A stretch of 64,000 nucleotides of DNA from PKWO01 sp036561005 (GCA_036561005.1 DATBQE010000140.1:62001-126000); one strand, 5' to 3'; counted from the stretch's first letter, positions 33,267-44,017 are shown. The notes: a model not told the origin generated them from the letters alone. Numbers and translations are program-made.

Positions 33267-35902
33267 GCGGATTGGCACACCCGCTGTCGGAGGGCGCTAC
33301 GTCGAATTTCACTGGCGCAGGCGCGCCGGCAGCACGCACACCATGCTTCCATTGCGGCCTCGACGTACCGGAACATAGCGATTGGCAAGTCACGATCGAT
33401 AACGTGGCAAGACCGATGTGCTGCCCCGGCTGCATGGCGGTAGCCGCCAGCATCGTCGATTGCGGATTCGCCGATTACTATCGCACGCGGATCGGCTATT
33501 CGCTCACGGCAGATCAAGAAACGCTGCTGCCGCCGCAACTCGATCTGTACGACACGCCCGAGCCCTTGCCTGGAACGCAGACCGGCGCCGATTCGGCAAG
33601 CGCATGTGGTTTGTATTCGATCGAAGGCATGCACTGCGCCGCCTGCGTATGGCTGATCGAACGACGCCTGGCGCGTCTGCCAGGCGTGCAAGGCGTCGAG
33701 GTCAATGTCGCCAACGCCAGACTCTGGGTGCGCAGGAATCCGGCGCAATGCAAGGCAAGCGATGTGTTGAAGGCGGTGCGCGAAATCGGCTACGCGGCCT
33801 ATCCTTTCGATCCGGCGCGTCATGTGGAGCGACTTGAAACGGCGCGCAAGACTTTGTTTCGCCGGCTGTTTGTCGCCGGACTGTCCATGATGCAGGTCAT
33901 GATGTATGCATTGCCCGTCTACCTTGCTACCGACGGCACTATGGATGCCGACATGGAAGGCCTCATGCGCTGGGCCAGCCTGTTGCTCACGCTTCCCGCC
34001 GTCCTGTATTCGGCGCAACCATTTTTTGCGGGGGCTTGGGCCAATGTCAGGAGCCGGATGCCTGGCATGGATGTGCCGGTTGCGATAGGCATTGCCGCCG
34101 CGTTCGGCGCAAGTGTCGTTGCCACTTTGCGCGGAAGCGGCGCAGTGTACTTCGATTCAACGACCATGTTCATCTTTCTCCTGCTGTGCAGCCGTTACCT
34201 GGAACTTGGCGCACGCCGCCGCGCGGCCGCCACACTGGACGATTTGCAGCATGCATTGCCTGCTTCGGCATGGAAGATGGATGGCTATCCGGCTGATCGG
34301 GCAACTGAACTCGTCGCCAGTGCGCAGCTGCGTCGCGGCGACATCATTTTCGTCAAACCCGGCGAGGCCATTGCTGCAGACGGCGTGATTCTGGAAGGAA
34401 GCACCTCGGTCGACCTTTCCCTTCTGACCGGAGAGAGCCGGCCGCAGCACGTGCAGCCCGGCGACAAGTTGCCGGGCGGCGCCATCAATTCAACGCAACC
34501 CGTCGTCTTGCGCGTGACCCAGGAGAGCGGTGCAAGCACGCTGTCTGTGCTGATGAAGCTCATAGAACGGGCCGGCGTCGGCAAGCCCGGCATTACTTAT
34601 TGGGCCGACCGCGTGGCAGCCTGGTTCGTTGCCGCATTGCTGGTTGCCGCGATTATTGCCTTCGGCGCCTGGGAATGGATCGACCCAACGCGCGCCTGGC
34701 CGGTTGCCATCGCCATGCTGGTGGTTTCCTGCCCCTGCGCGCTGTCGCTTGCCATGCCGACCGCCCTGGCTGCTGCCACAGACCGGCTGCAGCGGCAGGG
34801 CGCGTTGATCGTGCAGCCCCATGTCCTCGAAACGCTGCATCGCGCAACACACGTGGTGTTCGACAAGACCGGCACACTGACGGCAGGTCAACTTCAGCTC
34901 AATCACATCGCGCTGTTCAATGGTTTCAACTCGGTGTCCGCCCTGCAGATCGCCGCCCGACTGGAAGCGGGAAGCCTGCATCCCCTGAGCAAAGCCTTGA
35001 TCGACGCAGCCGAATTGGCCGGCAATCTGGCGGACGATACGGCGCAGGCGCTTGAGGTGCAGCATATCGCCGGCGCCGGTGTTCAGGGACAGTTCTCAGG
35101 GCAGTTATATCGGCTGGGCAGCGCCGCATATGTCGGGAAATGGAGCGGCGCAATGGCAGAGCTAGACCCGGCCCCCGAAGATGCGAATTCCGTCTATCTG
35201 GGCGATACGGGTCGCTGGCTGGCCCGTTTCGACTTGAGCGATACCGTGCGCGCCGACGCGCAAGCCGTGGTGGACTATTTCAAGGGCACGGGCAAGTCAG
35301 TTGTTCTCTTGAGCGGGGACCGTTCGGTCCTGGTCGCGAAGATTGCGGGTGAGCTGGGAATTGATGCGGCAAGTGGCGACATGATGCCGGACCAGAAACT
35401 TGCGTACGTACAGGAACTGCAGCGCCACGGTGCCATTGTTGCCATGGTGGGCGACGGTATCAACGATGCAGCCGTCCTGGGTGGCGCCGATGTTTCCTTT
35501 GCCATGGGCAACGGCACGGCGCTGGCGCAGACGCACGCCGATTGCGTGCTGCTCTCGGGCGGCTTGTCGTCCCTGCGCAATGCATCCGTCGTTGCGGGCA
35601 GGACGCAAGCCGTGATTCGGCAAAATCTTGCCTGGGCCACGCTGTATAACGCCGTCGCCATTCCGGCCGCAGCCTTCGGCTTGCTCAACCCCTGGATGTC
35701 GGCCGTCGGCATGTCGCTCAGTTCCGCACTGGTGGTGCTCAATGCCTTGCGCCTGCGTGGCGGGAACAGCGCGACAGCACGATTTGTGACACGGAAACGG
35801 CGCAATCCGGCCGGGCAGGGCGACGCATCAGTTGGCCAGTACGGCGCACTGCGCCATTCATATCCTCTCGGCCGGGCCGCAACGGAAAGCGGGAGCGATT
35901 GA
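33263..35902 (+). CDS. ccoI: CcoI-type copper-transporting P1B ATPase
   Basis: Inner-membrane Cu(I) exporter that supplies copper for cbb3 oxidase assembly. The 879-aa chain has a cysteine-rich head (CFHCGLDVPE, RPMCCPGCMAVA), a heavy-metal-associated domain (IEGMHCAACVWLIERRLA), the membrane metal site SCPCALSLAMP, phosphorylation motif FDKTGTLTAG, TGES loop (LLTGESRPQ) and hinge VGDGINDAAVLGGAD. The CC-x2-C head is typical of CcoI/FixI rather than CopA. The ATG at 33263 overlaps the previous stop (ATGA), and ccoS follows one base after the stop. Confidence 0.94.
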   Translation: MSGLAHPLSEGATSNFTGAGAPAARTPCFHCGLDVPEHSDWQVTIDNVARPMCCPGCMAVAASIVDCGFADYYRTRIGYSLTADQETLLPPQLDLYDTPEPLPGTQTGADSASACGLYSIEGMHCAACVWLIERRLARLPGVQGVEVNVANARLWVRRNPAQCKASDVLKAVREIGYAAYPFDPARHVERLETARKTLFRRLFVAGLSMMQVMMYALPVYLATDGTMDADMEGLMRWASLLLTLPAVLYSAQPFFAGAWANVRSRMPGMDVPVAIGIAAAFGASVVATLRGSGAVYFDSTTMFIFLLLCSRYLELGARRRAAATLDDLQHALPASAWKMDGYPADRATELVASAQLRRGDIIFVKPGEAIAADGVILEGSTSVDLSLLTGESRPQHVQPGDKLPGGAINSTQPVVLRVTQESGASTLSVLMKLIERAGVGKPGITYWADRVAAWFVAALLVAAIIAFGAWEWIDPTRAWPVAIAMLVVSCPCALSLAMPTALAAATDRLQRQGALIVQPHVLETLHRATHVVFDKTGTLTAGQLQLNHIALFNGFNSVSALQIAARLEAGSLHPLSKALIDAAELAGNLADDTAQALEVQHIAGAGVQGQFSGQLYRLGSAAYVGKWSGAMAELDPAPEDANSVYLGDTGRWLARFDLSDTVRADAQAVVDYFKGTGKSVVLLSGDRSVLVAKIAGELGIDAASGDMMPDQKLAYVQELQRHGAIVAMVGDGINDAAVLGGADVSFAMGNGTALAQTHADCVLLSGGLSSLRNASVVAGRTQAVIRQNLAWATLYNAVAIPAAAFGLLNPWMSAVGMSLSSALVVLNALRLRGGNSATARFVTRKRRNPAGQGDASVGQYGALRHSYPLGRAATESGSD

Positions 35903-35903
35903 G

Positions 35904-36077
35904 ATGGAGGCATTGTATCTACTCGTTCCCCTAAGTATCGGCGTCGTATTCCTGGCTATCTGGGCCTTTTTTGCCATGTCCGACAGTGGACAATTTGACG
36001 ATATGACCGGGCCGGCGGTGCGTCTATTGCTTGACGACGACAGTAGTGTTGCAAAAAAGGGAGACCAGGACGAGTAA
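35904..36077 (+). CDS. ccoS: cbb3 oxidase maturation protein CcoS
   Basis: A 57-aa single-span membrane protein (EALYLLVPLSIGVVFLAIWA, then FFAMSDSGQFDDM). The Ser-Gly-Gln-Phe-Asp-Asp segment is the CcoS signature. CcoS is needed for cofactor insertion into CcoN in Rhodobacter. The ATG at 35904 is one base after the ccoI stop, the usual gene pair. Confidence 0.93.
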   Translation: MEALYLLVPLSIGVVFLAIWAFFAMSDSGQFDDMTGPAVRLLLDDDSSVAKKGDQDE

Positions 36078-36194
36078 GACGTCGGCATTGTCCTCTCGGA
36101 AAAATATTCTGCTTGTTTGCGATGGAGACGGCGTAATATCGTTATCGGAAGATTGATTGAGCGCAATTACAATATCTCATCGGGAACAAATCTT

Positions 36195-36827
36195 ATGTTA
36201 GACCCAGCAATAGTCAAGAGAAGAGTGCTTCTCGTCGACGATGATCCGATCACCCTTGCAACCATCAGCCAGATTCTGAAAAAGGCCGGCTACGAAACGG
36301 CGCAGGCCAGTTCCGGCAAGGAGGCGCTGGAAATTGCCGTTGAATTCCATCCCGATCTTGCCTTGCTCGACGTGATGATGAGTGAAATGTCGGGGATTGA
36401 GCTCGCCAAGTGTCTGCAGGAAATGGACAAGATTCCTTTCATGTTCATCTCGGCGCATGCAGAAGTCGAAATCGTGAAGCAGGCAACGGAATATGGCGCG
36501 GTCGGCTACTTGCTCAAGCCGTTCGACGTTGCACAAGTCATCCCTGCATTCGAAGCCGCGCTAGGCCGCGCAGACGACATCCGTCGTTTGCGCAACAGCG
36601 AGGCAAACCTGACCGTGGCCCTCAATTCCGGACGCGAAACTTCGATGGCCGTGGGGCTGCTGATGGCAAAATACGGTGCCGACCGCAATACCGCCTTTGA
36701 AGTGCTGCGCGCCTATGCCCGCTCGAATCGATGCAAAATTAACGATGTTGCGGAGAATCTGCTCGCGGCGGAAGAGTTATCCAATAGTTTCAAGCGTTTG
36801 TTTGCGCGTCAGCCGGATAGTTACTGA
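36195..36827 (+). CDS. Response regulator with ANTAR RNA-binding output
   Basis: An N-terminal receiver (LLVDDDPITLATISQIL, Asp in ALLDVMMSEMSG, FISAHAE, Lys in LLKPFD) is joined to a short helical ANTAR domain (ETSMAVGLLMAKYGADRNTAFEVLRAYARS) with the conserved small-helix pattern. ANTAR proteins such as NasT and AmiR act by antitermination at RNA hairpins. The target is not evident; I saw no paired double-hairpin leader in this region. The ATG at 36195 is chosen for the family N-terminus; the ribosome site is weak. It lies downstream of ccoS and convergent with the hybrid kinase. Confidence 0.9.
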   Translation: MLDPAIVKRRVLLVDDDPITLATISQILKKAGYETAQASSGKEALEIAVEFHPDLALLDVMMSEMSGIELAKCLQEMDKIPFMFISAHAEVEIVKQATEYGAVGYLLKPFDVAQVIPAFEAALGRADDIRRLRNSEANLTVALNSGRETSMAVGLLMAKYGADRNTAFEVLRAYARSNRCKINDVAENLLAAEELSNSFKRLFARQPDSY

Positions 36828-36942
36828 TCGTCGCGTTGCATCACCCGGCATTTGATTTTGCGGGGCATGTCGTTGTGCTTATTCGCCGCCTATCATGCTG
36901 CTTCATGAATGCACCACCACAGACGTCGGCCGGACACGCGAT

Positions 36943-39900
36943 TCAAGCAAGCTTACCTACCCGTATCTCCGCCCTGGCCTGCATTTCGTCCTGACCAGCA
37001 AGCCATTGCGCAGCGGCCGCCATGGTCCGGTCCAATTTGCCGCCGGCAATGTGGAATAGTGAGTCGGCCAAGTCAATCATGCCGTTGTTGAGCGCTTTTT
37101 CTATCTCAAGCGTGGTTGCGGCAAAGTCCGTCGCCCCCAAGGCTCCCAGTGTGCCGCGCATCGCATGCAGTATCGCTGCCGATTCTTTAAAGCTGGCGGC
37201 GTGTAGCGCTTTACGGGCGGCCGTGAATTCTGCCGGAGAGGTTTGCACGACGTTGCGGATCAATCCGATGATTTTCTGTTGATATTCCGGGTCTTCTTCG
37301 CCCACAAGCAACAACGGCGCCGGGTCAAAGCAGAGCACCTCCCCGGCATTGCCAAGTGCCGATTTCTCAAACGCAGGGGTGGTATCCTTCGTTGGTTTTC
37401 CTTGCATGGGCAGGTGCCGCGCGATGGTGCCAAACATCTGGTCGACGTTGATCGGTTTCGAAATGAAATCGTTCATTCCCGACGCCTTGCAATGCGCCTG
37501 CTCGGTCGCCATGACGCCCGCCGTCATGGCGAGAATCGGCAACGTCAAGCCCAATTCCTCGCGAATTTTGACCGTCGCGCTGCAGCCGTCCATCATCGGC
37601 ATCTGCACATCCATCAGGATCAAATCATAGTCGGCGTTTCTTTCGGCCATGCGCTCGACAGCCTGCAGGCCGTTTTCCACAGCGTCGACCATGGCACCAG
37701 CCTGTTCCAGCATGCTGCGCGCGACTATCTGATTGAGACGATTGTCTTCCACGAGCAAGATCCGTGCGCCGTCAATGCCACGGTTCAACTGGTGCAGGTA
37801 GGGCTCCGGTGCGCGCGCTCTCGGCATGCCCGAGTAGCCGATAGGGCTCTCGCGCAGGATGTCCATCAAGCTGGTTTTAGTGACCGGTTTGACCAGGACG
37901 GCATCGGCCCGACGCGGCACCTTGTCCCCCAGCATTTTGCCGCGGCCGAAGGCGCTGACCATGATGGCGACGTAGGGCAGATCGTCTTGCAACGCGTCGC
38001 GAAGAGATATCATCGTGGCGACCCCGTCCTCCTGCGGCATTTGCCAGTCGATCAATATCATGTCGTAAGGCCGGTCGAATCTGGACTTTTTCACAGCCAG
38101 GGCAATTCCTTCCGCACCGGATGTCGCTACATCGGCGTGCCAGTCTAACGCACGGATCGTCCTGGACAAATAATCGCGGCTGGTCGCGCTATCGTCAATC
38201 ACGAGTATTTGCAATGGTTTCTCTCGTGGATGAACCGGCGCAGAATTCGGTGCAGTAGCAGGCGCGGCGACCTTCATCGGTATCGTCACCAAGAACTCGC
38301 TGCCCAAGCCGCTCTGGCTGCGCAATTGTATGTTTCCTCCCATCAGGTCGACCAGCCTCTTGCAGATGGCCAAGCCGAGACCTGTGCCGCCAAAACGCCT
38401 TGTTGTCGAAGAATCGGCCTGGGAAAACGCCGAAAAAACTTTCTCCTGCTGCGCCACATCCATGCCGATACCGGTATCGCTGATACGAAAACGCAAGTTG
38501 ACCGTTTCTGCAGCGCCGCCGGCCCCGACATGTTCGAGATCAACCAGCACCGCGACCTCGCCGCGCTCGGTGAACTTGATCGCATTGCCGGCCAGGTTGA
38601 TCAATACCTGCTGAAGCCTTAGCGCATCGCCAACCAGGTGCTGCGGCACGTCAGGCTCAATGCCGATCGCCAATTCCAGATCCTTCTCTCCCGCGTTGAC
38701 GGTCATGATCGCCGCAAGGGCATTGAGCACTTCACCCAAGTCGAACGCTTCCTCGGTCAAGTCCATTTTCCCCGCCTCGATTTTGGAGAAATCGAGGATG
38801 TCGTTGAGAATGCTCAGCAACGAACGACCGGAGTCGCGAATCATGTCGAGGTAATTGCGTTGATCCGGCGTGAGCGGCGTGTTTTCCAGCAAGTGCGCCA
38901 TGCCCAGCACGGCATTCATCGGCGTGCGGATCTCATGGCTCATGTTGGCCACGAATTCGCTTTTTGCGCGGCTGGCCGCCTCCGCCAGCTCTTTGGCCTT
39001 GATCAGCGACAACTGCAATTGGTTCTGAAGCGAGATATCGCTGGCGATGCCGAGGTATCCAGTGGGACAGCCGTCTGCATCGAGTATCGCCGTCAACACC
39101 AGGCGTACCGGCAGGAATGTACCGTCCTTGCGCCGGTATGTCCACTCGCGCACGTCCGCTTTGTCGATGCCGACATTGGCGGCAAACACCTCGAACTGCC
39201 TCACGCGCCGCCCCAGCTCATTCGATAGCGCTGCGCTCCGCGCCGCAAGTTCCTCGGGCAGATGAAAGAGAGCGGGCGTGGCAATGCCGACGATTTCGTC
39301 GGCGCGGTAGCCGAGCATGCGTTCGGCCCCTGGGCTGAAGACGCGTATCTTTCCCAGCATGTCGGTTGCGATGATGGAAAACTCGCTGGCGGCATCAATG
39401 ATGCCCTCCAGTTGCATGCGGGCTACCGACTGATCCTGCTGCGCCGTCTTGAGCGACGTGATGTCGTTGACGAATGCATAGAACCCTTGAATTTCATCGC
39501 CGACCCGGTCCGGAAGGTAAGAAGCAAGCGTATGACGTACATTGCCGCTACGGTCCGTGATGGTGCGTTCGAATACCGGCGACTCGCCGCGCAGAACGGC
39601 TTCGATGTATGGCAAATTCAATGCATACCGCTCCTCACCTACCACGTCGCGAATGTGCATGTCGCGTAACTTTTCCGGGCTTGCGCCGAACCATTCGATA
39701 TAGGCACGATTGGCGAAACGATTCCTTAAGTTGCGATCCCAATAACCGATCATCGCCGGCGTATGATCAATGATGGTATGCAGGTCTTGATGACTGCGCC
39801 GCAGCGCGTCTTCCGCACGCTCGCGCAATTTTTCCTTTATCAGGTTTTGATTGATTCCAGCCGCCATCAGCATGGGCGGAACGAAGGTCAGTAGCAAGGG

Positions 39901-40707
39901 CAGATAAATTTGCAGGATTTGGCCATGCAATTGGGACGCCGCCGCAAAATTGCCGGTTGCGATGGCGCCTCCAATAGCCACGACCGAAATGCAGACCAAC
40001 ACGGCAACACTTTCGAAATTGAGAAACACTGCCGAGATCGTCAGCGGCGCCATGATATAGACGAAAGGAAAGGGCAGATTGGCCAAGGTATAGGTGCCGA
40101 CGCAAATTATTGTCAACGTCCACATTGCGGTCTTGCGCCATGCAATTGTCGCTGCCATGATCCTGAATCCGCGCTGCAAGCAAAGAAAGGCGACGGGCAA
40201 TAAACCGACTGAAGCGATGGTTGAAGCCGCGTAGCGTGCAGACCAGATTTGCAGGAAATCCCCCGGGCCGGAGAGCCACGAAGTGGCGGCGCCGATGCTA
40301 GCGCCGGCTAGCGCCGGCAATACGGTTGCAGCAATGAGGAAGCGCAGGAAATTTTGCGGACCTTCCGCGAACACGCCGGCACAGTTTGTTTTGCGCAGTA
40401 GGATAGCCGCAAGCCACATTTCGATCACATTAGGCGGTAGAAATGCAAGGGAACGCAGGACCTTGTCACCAAGCGTCAAATGGGCCGCCACACCGGCCAG
40501 TGCTGCTGCGATGAGTATGACAGGCGTGAGGGATTTCCTTGAGCAGGCAAGAAACGCAACGCCCACGGCATTGGCGAACCACAATGTGGAGATATGGCCG
40601 GGTTGCCGCGCAAAAAAGGCGGCGCACAGGGCCAGGATGAAATAGCAAAATGCAAACCCAAGAATGCGCTGTGCAGTCTCAACCGGATTCATGTCCGGCT
40701 TTGCCAT
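36943..40707 (-). CDS. Membrane hybrid histidine kinase (MASE1-like, PAS x2, REC x2, Hpt)
   Basis: A 1254-aa BarA-type phosphorelay protein. Eight or so membrane helices (residues 10-270) resemble a MASE1 sensor. Two PAS domains follow (about 300-425 and 430-555), then HisKA with MSHEIRTPMN (His near 591), HATPase_c (GTGLGLAICKRLV), a first receiver (IDDSATSRDYL, Asp in LIDWQMPQEDG near 886), a second receiver (VEDNRLNQIV, LMDVQMPMMDG near 1032) and an Hpt domain (ILHAMRGTLGALGA, His near 1181). The start has ggagg six bases upstream. Partner regulator unknown; the ANTAR regulator is the closest candidate. Confidence 0.9.
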   Translation of the reverse strand: MAKPDMNPVETAQRILGFAFCYFILALCAAFFARQPGHISTLWFANAVGVAFLACSRKSLTPVILIAAALAGVAAHLTLGDKVLRSLAFLPPNVIEMWLAAILLRKTNCAGVFAEGPQNFLRFLIAATVLPALAGASIGAATSWLSGPGDFLQIWSARYAASTIASVGLLPVAFLCLQRGFRIMAATIAWRKTAMWTLTIICVGTYTLANLPFPFVYIMAPLTISAVFLNFESVAVLVCISVVAIGGAIATGNFAAASQLHGQILQIYLPLLLTFVPPMLMAAGINQNLIKEKLRERAEDALRRSHQDLHTIIDHTPAMIGYWDRNLRNRFANRAYIEWFGASPEKLRDMHIRDVVGEERYALNLPYIEAVLRGESPVFERTITDRSGNVRHTLASYLPDRVGDEIQGFYAFVNDITSLKTAQQDQSVARMQLEGIIDAASEFSIIATDMLGKIRVFSPGAERMLGYRADEIVGIATPALFHLPEELAARSAALSNELGRRVRQFEVFAANVGIDKADVREWTYRRKDGTFLPVRLVLTAILDADGCPTGYLGIASDISLQNQLQLSLIKAKELAEAASRAKSEFVANMSHEIRTPMNAVLGMAHLLENTPLTPDQRNYLDMIRDSGRSLLSILNDILDFSKIEAGKMDLTEEAFDLGEVLNALAAIMTVNAGEKDLELAIGIEPDVPQHLVGDALRLQQVLINLAGNAIKFTERGEVAVLVDLEHVGAGGAAETVNLRFRISDTGIGMDVAQQEKVFSAFSQADSSTTRRFGGTGLGLAICKRLVDLMGGNIQLRSQSGLGSEFLVTIPMKVAAPATAPNSAPVHPREKPLQILVIDDSATSRDYLSRTIRALDWHADVATSGAEGIALAVKKSRFDRPYDMILIDWQMPQEDGVATMISLRDALQDDLPYVAIMVSAFGRGKMLGDKVPRRADAVLVKPVTKTSLMDILRESPIGYSGMPRARAPEPYLHQLNRGIDGARILLVEDNRLNQIVARSMLEQAGAMVDAVENGLQAVERMAERNADYDLILMDVQMPMMDGCSATVKIREELGLTLPILAMTAGVMATEQAHCKASGMNDFISKPINVDQMFGTIARHLPMQGKPTKDTTPAFEKSALGNAGEVLCFDPAPLLLVGEEDPEYQQKIIGLIRNVVQTSPAEFTAARKALHAASFKESAAILHAMRGTLGALGATDFAATTLEIEKALNNGMIDLADSLFHIAGGKLDRTMAAAAQWLAGQDEMQARAEIRVGKLA

Positions 40708-41276
40708 TATGGCCTCCCTTTCCTGAATCGGTCCGATTTTACGCCTAATGGGCTTGGCATCGTCAAACTACGGATTGCCTCATTTTCGATACGCTGCGGC
40801 CATTGAGTTGCACCTGAGGCAATTTCTTTTTTGTATTTCTCGCATTTGTTAAATAGTGCAAGTTATTATTTCTTCAGGGAATATTTCGCCTATACTAGCC
40901 CTTAGAAACTCCCTAAGCATTAAAGATTTTTGTTGCCAGACAACCCACGTTTGCTTGTTTGACAATTGTAACTTCGGCCTACTTCTCATAAGTGGTTCGC
41001 CATCATCTTCCCTTCGGCCAAAATTCCGCCGAGTACCAGTAAGAAACAGCAATCCTGTCGGCGTCGGTCGCACGGGCTGTGCGCTGCTGGATCCAACCAG
41101 CTTGCTTACCCATCGAATGCATCGACGCATTACATGTGGATTCGAACACCTCTCTGTTTGAATACACGGTCTCGCGTGTTAAGGATTGCGATCAGTTGAC
41201 ATCGGATCTCATGCCGTGGTGGCGAGGTATTCGAAGTCAGTTCATTTGTGCCGTCAAAAATAGTATTGGAATATCC
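40708..41276. other. Divergent region between hybrid kinase and chemoreceptor
   Basis: This 569-bp region separates two divergent genes and is AT-rich around 40800-40990. I see no protein gene, FNR-type site, flagellar sigma-28 promoter or RNA gene that I could defend. The chemoreceptor frame is open far to the left (to 41079), but the extra residues are not family-like. Confidence 0.5.
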
Positions 41277-42986
41277 ATGAAATTCTCGAATCTGACCCTG
41301 GTGCAGCGCTTCCTGGGTTTACTCGTGATTGTCGTATTGGGCTTTGTCGCCTTTGGTGCATGCTCCTTCAAGGTTCTCGGTGATCTCAAAGTCAACGGGC
41401 CGGTGTATCAACGCATCGTACAAGGCAAGGACCTGATAGCGGACATTCTTCCGCCCCCGGAATACATCATCGAATCCTATCTGGTCACGCTTCAGATGAT
41501 CGATGCGGCGCCAACCGAACGCAAAGCGTTGATCGACAACCTGAAGGTGCTCAAGAGCGATTACGATACGCGCCATATTTACTGGGCCAATGAGCATCTC
41601 GACACGGTGCTGAGCGAGCAATTACTGCAAAAGGCGGACCAGCCGGCGCAGGAATTCTACAAAATCGCGTTTGACCAATTCTTGCCGGCACTGGAAAAGG
41701 ACGACAAAGCTGCCGTGACCTCTGCTTTGACAATCATGAAGGCGCGCTACGCCGAACACAGGAATGAAATCAACAAGCTCGTGGGCCTGGCCAATAAACG
41801 CAACGAATCCGACGAATCCGGCGCCAAAACGCAGATTACGTCCTCGACCTGGTTGATGGCAGGCATCCTGTTCGCGTCGGTCAGTTTGGCGGCTCTGTTC
41901 TTGATGCGTATCGCCGGCAAGCTCGTGCGCCAGCTTGGTGGCGAGCCGGCCTATGCGGCAGCCATTACCGCCCGGATTGCCGCCGGCGATTTGACAGGTG
42001 AGATCGATACCCACAAATCGACGGAAGACAGCCTGCTGATGGCGATGAAAAACATGCGCGACAGCTTGGCCAGGATCGTGACCGAGGTGCGCATTGGGAC
42101 TGAAAACATTGCCACCGCGTCGGGCCAGATTTCTTCCGGCAACATGGAACTGTCGTCCCGCACTGAGGGACAGGCAAGCGCGCTGGAACAAACGGCGGCC
42201 TCGATGGAGGAACTGACCAGCACGGTCAAGCAAAACGCGGAAAATTCGTATGAGGCCAACCTGATGGCAAAATCGGCCTCCCAAATTGCAATCAAAGGTG
42301 GATCGGTTGTCGCGCAAGTGGTCGAGACCATGGGTTCGATCAATGAGTCGTCCAAGAAGATTGTCGACATAATCGGCGTCATCGACGGCATTGCCTTTCA
42401 GACCAATATTCTCGCCTTGAATGCTGCAGTAGAAGCCGCCAGGGCGGGCGAACAGGGGCGGGGGTTCGCCGTGGTAGCGTCGGAAGTGCGTAATCTCGCG
42501 CAGCGTTCGGCGGCGGCGGCCAAGGAGATCAAGACACTGATCGGCAATTCCGTCGAGAAAATTGACGTCGGGGCACAACTTGTGGACGAGGCAGGCAAAA
42601 CCATGGACGAAGTTGTGGCGAGTGTCAGACGAGTCACGGACATCATCGGCGACATTACCAACGCCAGCAATGAGCAAACATCGGGCATTGCCCAAATCAA
42701 TCAGGCCATCATGCACATGGACAGCGCAACCCAGCAAAATTCCGCCATGGTGGAAGAGGCGGCCTCGGCCGCGCGCAGCCTGCATGAGCAAGCCGACAGT
42801 CTTTCGCGCTTGGTGCGCGTCTTCAAATTGACGGAAAACGGCGCCGGATCGACCACTATTGAGCGACAGGGCAATTCAGTTGCGACGATATCGTCGACCG
42901 AAAGAACGACGTCCAGGAATCAACGGATGCTATTGCAAAAGGCTGTGGAGAAGCGGGAAAGACCAATACTCGGTGTTAGCGTTTGA
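41277..42986 (+). CDS. Methyl-accepting chemotaxis protein
   Basis: Transmembrane chemoreceptor of 569 aa: first helix FLGLLVIVVLGFVAFGA, periplasmic domain with IVQGKDLIADILPPPEYIIESY (a motif seen in a group of proteobacterial chemoreceptors), second helix near residue 200, HAMP-like segment, and a signalling domain with the hairpin tip IIGVIDGIAFQTNILALNAAVEAARAGEQGRGF. Methylation-type Glu/Gln pairs flank the tip. The start at 41277 gives a normal N-terminal helix; the ribosome site is weak. No CheR-tethering pentapeptide is at the C-terminus. Ligand unknown. Confidence 0.9.
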   Translation: MKFSNLTLVQRFLGLLVIVVLGFVAFGACSFKVLGDLKVNGPVYQRIVQGKDLIADILPPPEYIIESYLVTLQMIDAAPTERKALIDNLKVLKSDYDTRHIYWANEHLDTVLSEQLLQKADQPAQEFYKIAFDQFLPALEKDDKAAVTSALTIMKARYAEHRNEINKLVGLANKRNESDESGAKTQITSSTWLMAGILFASVSLAALFLMRIAGKLVRQLGGEPAYAAAITARIAAGDLTGEIDTHKSTEDSLLMAMKNMRDSLARIVTEVRIGTENIATASGQISSGNMELSSRTEGQASALEQTAASMEELTSTVKQNAENSYEANLMAKSASQIAIKGGSVVAQVVETMGSINESSKKIVDIIGVIDGIAFQTNILALNAAVEAARAGEQGRGFAVVASEVRNLAQRSAAAAKEIKTLIGNSVEKIDVGAQLVDEAGKTMDEVVASVRRVTDIIGDITNASNEQTSGIAQINQAIMHMDSATQQNSAMVEEAASAARSLHEQADSLSRLVRVFKLTENGAGSTTIERQGNSVATISSTERTTSRNQRMLLQKAVEKRERPILGVSV

Positions 42987-43473
42987 GCAGGTTGAAGGCG
43001 GCTGCGCGAATTGCTTTGTCACCATGGGAACCGCAACGAAGGCATTAGCCGGCATCGTCCCGCGTTGTGTGAACAGAGCCCAAGGGTGCGTTTTTTTGAG
43101 CGTAATGGCATGACTGAGAACCGATGGTCGCGGCCGCTACCAGGCAAGTAATATTTCTTGATAGTTCACAGCATTTAACTTGCCTTGTGGAAAATAAAGC
43201 GTACAATTCCTGCTAGAGTTAACTCCAAGTGATTGCGCCGAGGCCCAACGTAACATGCCCTTGAGCGAATCTTGTGAGAGTCTTTGATCTGAGACCGCCC
43301 CCTCCCGCGATCTCACTGCAGTCCTCCGGCCCAATTCCGCCGACTTCACCCTAAAAAATACTCATTGCATTCCGTGTCGCATGTGCTTCGCATTTCGCAT
43401 CGGTTATGCCATTTGCTTCGTGCCGCATTGCACATTGCGACGCAAGCTGAACCTACACTTTATAAGGATGGTC
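42987..43473. other. Gap between chemoreceptor and cheW
   Basis: These 487 bases contain no gene I can support. No FNR-type site or intrinsic terminator is evident. The last part, 43360-43473, is AT-richer and carries the cheW ribosome site (aagga). Confidence 0.4.
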
Positions 43474-43977
43474 ATGAGCAATACGGAAGATGTCACGGAA
43501 GTTGCAACTGGTATGCCGCGAATCGGCGGCCTTGAGTTTCTTGCTTTCACGCTGGGTGCGGAAGAATACGGCATCGACATCCAGAAAGTGCAAGAGCTGC
43601 GCGGCTATGACGCCGTCACACGCATCGCCAACGCGCCGCAATACATCAAGGGTGTGGTCAATCTGCGCGGCATTATCGTGCCGATTATCGACATGCGCAT
43701 CAAGCTCAACCTCGGCGAGCCGACCTATGACCAATTCACCGTCGTCATCATCCTCAATCTCGGCAAGCGTGTCGTCGGCATGGTGGTCGACAGCGTGTCG
43801 GATGTCATTACCCTCACCAACGAGCAGATCAAGCCTGCGCCGGCCATGGGCTCGGCACTCGATTCGGACTACCTGATCGGCCTGGGAACAGTCGACGAAC
43901 GCATGTTGATCCTGGTCGATATTGCCCGACTCATGTCCAATGACGACTTGGCCGTCGCAGAAAAAATCGCGGCCTGA
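43474..43977 (+). CDS. cheW: Chemotaxis coupling protein CheW
   Basis: A 167-aa protein of the CheW fold that couples chemoreceptors to CheA. Conserved segments are FLAFTLGAEEYGIDIQKVQELRG, YIKGVVNLRGIIVPIIDMR and VVGMVVDSVSDVI. The ATG at 43474 has aagga well placed. The receptor gene follows after 40 bases and carries a CheR tether, so this CheW probably serves that receptor. No cheA, cheR or cheB is in the window, so the core genes must be elsewhere. Confidence 0.94.
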   Translation: MSNTEDVTEVATGMPRIGGLEFLAFTLGAEEYGIDIQKVQELRGYDAVTRIANAPQYIKGVVNLRGIIVPIIDMRIKLNLGEPTYDQFTVVIILNLGKRVVGMVVDSVSDVITLTNEQIKPAPAMGSALDSDYLIGLGTVDERMLILVDIARLMSNDDLAVAEKIAA

Positions 43978-44017
43978 TCGGCCAACACACACAAACATAA
44001 AAATACCGGAACCCCAG